Shown: one piece after another, positions 58,302 through 64,000 of the stretch
How positions within the stretch are numbered: position 1 is the stretch's first letter
How the letters are laid out: the number at the start of each line of letters is the position of its first letter
Source: Spirochaetales bacterium Spiro_09
GTDB taxonomy: Bacteria > Spirochaetota > Spirochaetia > Treponematales > Treponemataceae
Assembly (NCBI GenBank): GCA_001604385.1
Contig: LVBK01000010.1
Location: 89,574-153,573 of the forward strand
Reading direction: 5' to 3'
DNA length: 64,000 nucleotides
Program-made: the position numbers and the translations under genes
Notes under the pieces: generated by a model
Seen by the model: only the letters and a program-made list of their open reading frames with translations
Told to the model about the DNA's origin: nothing
Databases searched by the model: none

Positions 58302-59579
58302 ATGCCTGAATTCATTCTTACCACTCGTGGCGATCTTCCCAATTACTATGTAAGCTTCAAAAATCCCCTAACAGGCAAGTACGGTACCAAAAGGTGTACC
58401 GGAACTTCTGACAGACGTATTGCTGAGAAAATTGCATATCAATGGCTTTTATCCGGTGAGTCTGAAAAAAAGGATAAATGTACGGCTAAAAGTCTCATTG
58501 AAGCTATCAAGCTCACAGAACTGAGTATCCCTGATACTCGTGCAATAATTGAGGTATTACGGCAAAAAGGAGTAGTAGTCTCTGCGGTAATTAAAAATGA
58601 CCGGGCCGATCTCCCTTTTATTACTTTTCTTGAGAATTTCTGGGATTTTAATGAATCCCCCTATATACAAGAAAAACTAAGAAAAAAGCATAGCATTCAT
58701 AAACGCTATGTCGCTCGCCAAGCAGGAGCCGTAAAAAACTATTGGAAACCATTCTTTAATGATCAACCCTTAGGCTCAATAACCAGGGAACAAATTAATA
58801 GTTTCATTGATTGGCTTGGAACATTATCGAAGCCAGAAAGTGCAAAGGGTAAAAATAGTGTGATTAAGGCGGGTACATTGCCATTAAAATGGGCATTACG
58901 GAATGAAATATTGGAAAAAGATGTATCAGAAGGGATCGTTCTCTTTAGTGGAGATGAACGAAGAAGAGAAATACTTACTCCTGAACTAGCTACGGCCATT
59001 TTCCAGCAAAGGTGGGATTCTCCAGCATCCAAATTAGCTAACCTCTTAGCAATGTGTACTGGCCTACGTGCTGGCGAAATTCAAGGATTACGGAAAATGG
59101 ATCTCGGAAAATCCTGCTTATATGTTCGCCACTCCTGGAATCCCGCGGATGGGCTTAAAACTACAAAAAATAATGAACAAAGAGCAGCCGAAGTAGTATT
59201 TCCTGAGCTAATGGCTGCATTAATTGACCAGGCCAACTCCAATCCTTACGACGAAGGGCTTGAAGGTTATGTTTTTTGGGCAACCATACCCAAGAAGCCA
59301 ATTGAATCCAAATTATGGCTGGCAGATTTACGAGAAGTCTGTAAGAAGGTTGGTATAAAAGACCCATCGTGGGTAACATTTCACGCTTGGCGACATTTCT
59401 TTGCTACTTATATGCATGGAAAGGTTGAAGACAAGGTACTCCAGATGGCGACAGGTCACAAAACCCATGCAATGCTTCAACATTATGCGAATCATACACG
59501 CATTGAAGATATCAACCAGTTGAAAAAAGCCCAGAAAAGCGTGTTTGAACCAATAATGGATAAAGTTATCGATTTATAG
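58302..59579 (+). CDS. Tyrosine recombinase/integrase
   Basis: Site-specific recombinase of 425 residues that would integrate and excise the island at tRNA-Thr. The catalytic set is complete: Arg in TGLRAGEI, HAWRHFF (H-x2-R), GHKTHAMLQHYANH with the nucleophile Tyr. The N-terminal region (FKNPLTGKYGTKRCTGTSDRRIAEKIA) is the arm-type or SAM-like domain. ATG 58302 follows a region without strong Shine-Dalgarno. Gene and codon use are AT-rich, unlike the chromosome before the tRNA. Confidence 0.94.
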   Translation: MPEFILTTRGDLPNYYVSFKNPLTGKYGTKRCTGTSDRRIAEKIAYQWLLSGESEKKDKCTAKSLIEAIKLTELSIPDTRAIIEVLRQKGVVVSAVIKNDRADLPFITFLENFWDFNESPYIQEKLRKKHSIHKRYVARQAGAVKNYWKPFFNDQPLGSITREQINSFIDWLGTLSKPESAKGKNSVIKAGTLPLKWALRNEILEKDVSEGIVLFSGDERRREILTPELATAIFQQRWDSPASKLANLLAMCTGLRAGEIQGLRKMDLGKSCLYVRHSWNPADGLKTTKNNEQRAAEVVFPELMAALIDQANSNPYDEGLEGYVFWATIPKKPIESKLWLADLREVCKKVGIKDPSWVTFHAWRHFFATYMHGKVEDKVLQMATGHKTHAMLQHYANHTRIEDINQLKKAQKSVFEPIMDKVIDL

Positions 59580-59590
59580 TTAATCCCATC

Positions 59591-59622
59591 TCCTGTATTG
59601 TCGATTTTATTGATAATGCAGG
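59591..59622 (+). other. Hairpin ending in the zinc-ribbon ribosome site
   Basis: TCCTGTATTGTC pairs with GATAATGCAGGA through two G-U pairs. The last bases overlap AGGAGG of the following gene, so it can hide that ribosome site. It might also end the integrase transcript, though there is no T-run. Confidence 0.5.
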
Positions 59623-59630
59623 AGGTTTTC

Positions 59631-59840
59631 ATGATTTCTTCACTCGCCACCCTACCCCGCCAAGAATATTGCCAAGCATACCGATGCCCTGAATGTAAAA
59701 CTGGAAACTTGATTAGGAGTGCTAATCCTGAAGTTTACCGCATCTGTAACCATTGCGGACATACTTTATGGAACAAAAACAATACGAAAGAACATGAAAC
59801 AAGACCATTTACTTCAAAAAACACAAATGATTGTATATGA
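59631..59840 (+). CDS. Small zinc-ribbon protein
   Basis: 69-residue protein with two CxxC knuckles (CPEC and CNHC) about 20 residues apart, typical of a zinc ribbon. A well-placed GGAGG precedes the ATG by 6 bases. The surrounding sequence is polar and Asn/Lys-rich. No family beyond 'zinc ribbon' is recognisable. It sits between integrase and methyltransferase in the island and may be a regulator or an anti-restriction or accessory factor; that is speculative. Confidence 0.6.
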   Translation: MISSLATLPRQEYCQAYRCPECKTGNLIRSANPEVYRICNHCGHTLWNKNNTKEHETRPFTSKNTNDCI

Positions 59841-59909
59841 AAGTAAAATAATGATAATGTGCATATATTCTTGCAAACTGTCTAGTCACATTATTTCTGA
59901 GATAAAGTA

Positions 59910-59915
59910 TATAAT
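59910..59915 (+). promoter_or_regulatory. -10 box upstream of mod
   Basis: TATAAT, about 60 bases before the mod GTG; no convincing -35 is seen. The 136-bp gap between the zinc ribbon and mod is otherwise without features. Confidence 0.4.
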
Positions 59916-59976
59916 AGAAACATTTTACCGATGATTTATAGACATTAAGCTCTATGTTTTATTTTAGGAGTAGTTT

Positions 59977-61602
59977 GTGCCACATCTACACTGGATTGGG
60001 AAAGAAAAGGTTATCCACCACCATAATGATGTGATTTATCGCCCCCTAATTGCTAAAGAAACCTTTGGGGATGTTGAAATTGCAAAAGGAAACATGATCA
60101 TCCATGGAGATAACTTGGAGGCATTGAAATCCTTATTGCCGCAGTATGAAGGTCGGGTGGACTGTATATATATTGATCCACCATACAACACAGGAAATGA
60201 ATCCTGGGTCTACAATGACAATGTAAACCACCCCAAAATCAAGAAGTGGCTTGGAGAAGTTGTTGGTAAGGATGGGGAAGACCTATCCAGACATGATAAG
60301 TGGCTCTGTATGATGTACCCTCGGTTGAAGCTTCTTCACAAACTATTAGCTGAAACTGGGGTGATTTTCATCAGCCTAGATGATAATGAAATCGTTCATC
60401 TCAGGATGATAATGAACGAGATATTTGGAGAAAACAGTTTCATTTGCCAGATCATCGTACAGTCGAATAAACGCGGACAAACGTACAAGGAAATCGCGAA
60501 GACACATGAGTACCTTCTGTGTTTTGGAAAATCAGAAGCTGAAATCGGTGAACTCTCAACAGAGGGAACAAATCTACCAGAGAATGATGAATACGGAAAG
60601 TTCTCTGCAAGGGAACTCAGGAATCGAAACCCCAAATTTGGACGTCATAACCGACCAAATCTATTCTACCCAATTTACGTTGATATATCCGCTTCAGATA
60701 CAAATGGACATTACCCCATCTCAACAGAATTGAAAGAAGGTTTTATTGAGGTTCTTCCCTACAATAGCGAAGGAGTTGAAAGTTGCTGGCGTTGGGGTAA
60801 ACCGAAAACTGCGCTTTCTACTATTGATGGATCAACTAAAGAACTTTTTGCTAAACAGACGAGAGAAGGAGCTTGGCGAATATTTGAGAAATACCGCAAG
60901 GAATCAGTCAAAGTAAAATCTATCTGGATGGATACTAAGCATATCAGTGAGCAGGGGACAAATGAGCTTGCTAATCTTGGCCTTGCCGACAAATTCCAGT
61001 TTCCAAAACCCTTAGGTTTAGTTGAGGATTGTATTGCTATCGCTACAGATGAAGATTCAATCATCTTAGACTCTTTTGCTGGTAGTGGTACTACCGCACA
61101 TGCAGTGCTTCGTCTAAATGCAGAAGAGAAATCACACCGTGAGTTTATTCTTATCGAGATGATGGACTACGCTAAGGATTTAACTGCAGAAAGGGTACGA
61201 CGTGCTATCACTGGTTACGGTGTAGGAGATAAGACTGTTAAGGGCCTTGGTGGCGGCTTTACCTTTTACGATCTTGGTTTAGCTCTCTTCGATGATAAAG
61301 GAAACCTCTCAGAGCCCGTAAATCTGTCAAAGTTACGCGAGTACGTCTGGTACGTTGAAACCAAAGCTCCTTTCACTGAACAGACTCAGTCAGATTTTCT
61401 TGGTTGCTTCCGAGGTATCGGATACTATCTGTTGATGGATGATTCTGGTCCAATATCTTTGACGTACCGTACGCTTGCCAAGATAAGTCAGAAGCAGGAC
61501 AGTTATGTTATCTACGGCGAATCTTGCACCCTTTCGGAGGAGTTCTTGTTAAAGAATCATATTATCTTCAAAAAAATACCTAACCAACTCGCAAGGATTT
61601 GA
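59977..61602 (+). CDS. Type III restriction-modification methyltransferase (Mod)
   Basis: Adenine-N6 DNA methyltransferase of 541 residues, beta class. The order is DPPYNTGN (motif IV, near residue 67) first, then FAGSGTTAH (motif I, near residue 366), with a target-recognition region between (FSARELRNRNPKFGRHNRP...). The N-terminal HWIGKEKVIHHHNDVIYRPL is typical of type III Mod proteins. GTG 59977 follows AGGAG at 7 bases. A strong -10 (TATAAT, 59910-59915) sits upstream. It is 3 bases before res. No simple-repeat tract that would allow phase variation is present. Confidence 0.92.
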   Translation: MPHLHWIGKEKVIHHHNDVIYRPLIAKETFGDVEIAKGNMIIHGDNLEALKSLLPQYEGRVDCIYIDPPYNTGNESWVYNDNVNHPKIKKWLGEVVGKDGEDLSRHDKWLCMMYPRLKLLHKLLAETGVIFISLDDNEIVHLRMIMNEIFGENSFICQIIVQSNKRGQTYKEIAKTHEYLLCFGKSEAEIGELSTEGTNLPENDEYGKFSARELRNRNPKFGRHNRPNLFYPIYVDISASDTNGHYPISTELKEGFIEVLPYNSEGVESCWRWGKPKTALSTIDGSTKELFAKQTREGAWRIFEKYRKESVKVKSIWMDTKHISEQGTNELANLGLADKFQFPKPLGLVEDCIAIATDEDSIILDSFAGSGTTAHAVLRLNAEEKSHREFILIEMMDYAKDLTAERVRRAITGYGVGDKTVKGLGGGFTFYDLGLALFDDKGNLSEPVNLSKLREYVWYVETKAPFTEQTQSDFLGCFRGIGYYLLMDDSGPISLTYRTLAKISQKQDSYVIYGESCTLSEEFLLKNHIIFKKIPNQLARI

Positions 61603-61605
61603 CTG

Positions 61606-64000
61606 ATGGAACTCAAAGAATATCAAAGCAAAGTAATAGAAGACTTGAACGCCTACCTCGAAATCTACTCAACCATTGGACGTGCTGACATCGCTTATAA
61701 GAATCTCTGGGAAAGAAAGTCAATCCGCCCTCCAAGACCTTGGAATGCAGTACTTGGAGACATTCCTATGGTCTGTACCAAAGTTCCTACAGCTGGAGGA
61801 AAAACTTTTCTTGGTGTCAATGCTATTGCTTCCATATTTGCCAATCTCCCCGAGGATCAACACAAGGTAGTTGTCTGGTTGGTTCCTTCCGCTACAATCT
61901 TGGATCAGACTGTTAAGAATTTCAAAAATACTTCTCATGAGTACCGACTTAAACTCAATCAATTATTTCAGAACCGTGTTGAGGTTTATGACAAGGAACA
62001 GCTATTAAATGGTACTGCTTTTGCTCAGTCAGCCACTGATTCTATTCTGAATATACTCGTCCTTAGTTACGACAGCTTCCGTACTACGAATAAAGAAGGG
62101 CGACTAGTGTATCGGGAAAATGGAGCCCTAGCAGAGATAGCCAGCTCATTGCCCGTAGGTACACCTATCGAGAATGCAGATACCACATCACTTGCAAGTG
62201 TTTTAAACTCCCTTCACCCTGTCGTAATTATTGACGAAGCGCATAATGCAAACTCTGATTTGAGCGTAGATATGCTCAAGAATCTCAACCCATCGTTTAT
62301 ACTTGAATTGACTGCAACCCCACGAGAACGTAGCAATCTTATTAGTATTGTTGACTCATTAGCGTTGAAGAAAGAAAACATGGTCAAACTTCCAACAATT
62401 GCCTATAACAACGCCGATCAGACTGAAGTAATCCTGAATGCAATCGCCCTTCGAAATAACCTTGAAAATGTTGCCAAGAAAGAACGAGAGGAAGGTTTAC
62501 CTTACGTCCGCCCTATAGTCCTTTTTCAAGCCCAACCGGCCTCGAAAGAAGTTGAGACACAAACGTTCGACAAACTTAAGCAGAAATTAATCGATTGTCA
62601 GATTCCAGAAAGTGACATAGGTATTAAAACTGGTAATATCAATACACTAAAGAATGTTGATCTTCTCTCCGAGAAATGCTCGATACGTTACATCATTACA
62701 GTCAACGCATTGAAAGAAGGCTGGGATTGTCCCTTTGCATATATCTTGGCAACTATTGCCAATCGATCGAGTCAGATCGACGTTGAACAGATCGTTGGAC
62801 GTATACTACGACAGCCACACCAAAGGAGATTCAAGAATAGCTTGCTCAACCTTTCCTATGTTCTTACCTCCTCAGGTGTCTTCCTACAAACAGTAGAGCG
62901 GATCGTGGGTGCGCTTCAACTCTCTGGGTTCTCACGATCTGATTTCCGAACCGTCGAATCGAGCGGCAGAGATGTTCAGCCAGTAATCCCTCCAAAACCT
63001 CAAGAACTTCCGTTCACTCCTGCTAACGGTATTACCAAATCAGAGGATATTGACCAGATCGACAGTGCCCACATTAAAGAACAACTTACTAACTCATACG
63101 ATTCAACTCCGATACTCCCTACCTGGGAGGAAGTTGCTAAGAAAGCAGAACAACAGACAAACGAAACAGCAAAGAAAAATAATGCTGTATTTCCAGAAAG
63201 TGTCTGGGGGAATTCTAATATGAAGCACATGATTCCTGAGTACACCGACTCTGTGAAGCCGATAAAGTTGCCGCAGTTCTACATGAAGGTTGAAATTCCT
63301 TCACTTTTTTCCGTGGATGAAGGCAAGGACGAAAACTTCCAAAAGGTCGATTTTCAAATGCTCATGGACGGATTCAAACTCTCACAACAAGATATAGAGA
63401 TCACGTTCGATACTCTACCCCCAGATATTTATCAAATCGATATCGACGATTCAACGAGAGAACATGAAGTGAAACTAAAAAAGTTAGATCAGTTGTCAAT
63501 GGATCAATTCACATCATTTCTTTCGCACCTTAGCACACCAGATCAAATAAGAGAACTCGCAGCGAAAATAACAACTCAATTGTCTTCTGTTAAATGGTTA
63601 TCTTCAAGAGATAGCGCTCAATATGTTATCCGTGTTCTTGAAAGTTTAGATTCGAATATGCATAGTCAGATGGCTCGTGATCCATGGCGTTTTGCCAGTA
63701 AAATTAAGGACAAGATAAATACATTAGCAGCTGATTATGCTCACAAAACCTTTATTAAGGGTATAAGTTCTGGAAAAATAATTTGTCGTGCAGAATGGGC
63801 TTTTCCAAATTCAATTGAAGTTACTGATAGTCGTAAAGGAATAATCAAATGTCTTTATGTCGAAGAACAAGGGATGAATGAACTTGAGTTTGGAGTGATT
63901 AATGATGTTGCAAATCTTTCAAATGTTCTTTGTTGGCATCGAATTATTGAGCGGAGAGATTATCATATAAATGGGTGGTGGGGAAATCACTATCCAGATT
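61606..64000 (+). CDS. Type III restriction enzyme helicase/endonuclease subunit (Res), partial
   Basis: Starts at ATG 61606, 3 bases after mod, and the reading frame stays open to the end of the window (798 codons visible). Superfamily 2 helicase motifs are clear: PTAGGKT (motif I, near residue 62), IDEAHN (motif II, near 211), ELTATPRE, ITVNALKEGWDCP and QIVGRILRQP. The DEAH box is a less common Res variant (many have DEPH). The window stops at GNHYPD, which looks like the entrance of the PD-(D/E)xK endonuclease. AAGGA lies about 10 bases upstream of the ATG. Confidence 0.9.
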   Translation, partial: MELKEYQSKVIEDLNAYLEIYSTIGRADIAYKNLWERKSIRPPRPWNAVLGDIPMVCTKVPTAGGKTFLGVNAIASIFANLPEDQHKVVVWLVPSATILDQTVKNFKNTSHEYRLKLNQLFQNRVEVYDKEQLLNGTAFAQSATDSILNILVLSYDSFRTTNKEGRLVYRENGALAEIASSLPVGTPIENADTTSLASVLNSLHPVVIIDEAHNANSDLSVDMLKNLNPSFILELTATPRERSNLISIVDSLALKKENMVKLPTIAYNNADQTEVILNAIALRNNLENVAKKEREEGLPYVRPIVLFQAQPASKEVETQTFDKLKQKLIDCQIPESDIGIKTGNINTLKNVDLLSEKCSIRYIITVNALKEGWDCPFAYILATIANRSSQIDVEQIVGRILRQPHQRRFKNSLLNLSYVLTSSGVFLQTVERIVGALQLSGFSRSDFRTVESSGRDVQPVIPPKPQELPFTPANGITKSEDIDQIDSAHIKEQLTNSYDSTPILPTWEEVAKKAEQQTNETAKKNNAVFPESVWGNSNMKHMIPEYTDSVKPIKLPQFYMKVEIPSLFSVDEGKDENFQKVDFQMLMDGFKLSQQDIEITFDTLPPDIYQIDIDDSTREHEVKLKKLDQLSMDQFTSFLSHLSTPDQIRELAAKITTQLSSVKWLSSRDSAQYVIRVLESLDSNMHSQMARDPWRFASKIKDKINTLAADYAHKTFIKGISSGKIICRAEWAFPNSIEVTDSRKGIIKCLYVEEQGMNELEFGVINDVANLSNVLCWHRIIERRDYHINGWWGNHYPD

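Larger units (their letters stand above)
58150..64000. mobile_element. Integrated genomic island (left end, partial)
   Basis: From the 3' end of tRNA-Thr onward the sequence becomes AT-rich with different codon use. It holds a tyrosine recombinase, a small zinc-ribbon ORF and a type III restriction-modification pair. The right end and attR are outside the window. The target is the tRNA 3' end, as is usual for tyrosine-recombinase islands. Confidence 0.75.

Noticed and set aside
59977..61602. Phase-variable repeats in mod
   Set aside because: No homopolymer or short tandem repeat tract was seen near the start or in the recognition region.

Overview
The window looks like about 58 kb of chromosome from a spirochaete, probably a free-living or gut-associated relative of Treponema, followed by the left end of a genomic island. 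The reasons are these: a cyclic-nucleotide-binding protein / FecR / murB / cysS / ECF sigma block that, from memory, resembles Treponema pallidum TP0089-TP0092; a PPi-dependent phosphofructokinase; a eukaryote-type UTP-glucose-1-phosphate uridylyltransferase; an M30-family lipoprotein peptidase; and many small lipoproteins. The chromosomal part is fairly GC-rich by eye. The last 6 kb is visibly AT-rich with different codon use.

Layout. 1-3.2 kb: 3' end of a Ca/Na antiporter, then on the minus strand an SDR-ALDH oxidation operon and tmRNA. 3.3-8.7 kb: RlpA, a DEAD-box helicase with a long RG-rich tail, a DMT permease and an ABC-F ATPase. 8.8-12.7 kb: minus-strand envelope genes with an M30 peptidase. 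12.75-20.5 kb: recO, pyrimidine phosphorylase, recJ, an M23 peptidase, rpsU, a PilZ protein and a TPR protein. 20.5-25 kb (minus): DUF192, a double cNMP-domain regulator, FecR, murB. 25.1-30.2 kb: cysS, ECF sigma, anti-sigma, a transglutaminase-like protein and pyrH. 30.2-35.2 kb: aroA, radC, a PfkB kinase and a purine permease. 35.3-46.7 kb: cardiolipin synthase, PPi-PFK, HtrA, uvrB, an MBL hydrolase, rpmB and pyruvate kinase. 46.9-57.9 kb: a ROK regulator, UDPGP, comM, a PHP phosphoesterase, two further cNMP proteins, an esterase, an AraC regulator, TrmO, and thi4 under a TPP riboswitch.

From 58.08 kb a tRNA-Thr(CGU) is followed directly by a tyrosine recombinase, a small zinc-ribbon ORF and a type III restriction-modification pair whose Res gene runs off the window. 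This is a standard defence-island arrangement.

The most unusual signals are: a PPi-phosphofructokinase carrying a histone-H1/AlgP-like Lys/Ala/Pro tail; a RecJ with an insertion that resembles a catalytically dead DnaQ-type exonuclease; a 19-nt element found just downstream of three stop codons; a set of promoters placed so that transcription should start at or within a few bases of the start codon; a transglutaminase-like protein in the ECF-sigma operon whose catalytic Cys is Asp; and a Thi4 lacking the donor Cys, with an apparent Shine-Dalgarno-sequestering hairpin below its riboswitch. All functional statements are read from sequence and family knowledge; no searches were run.
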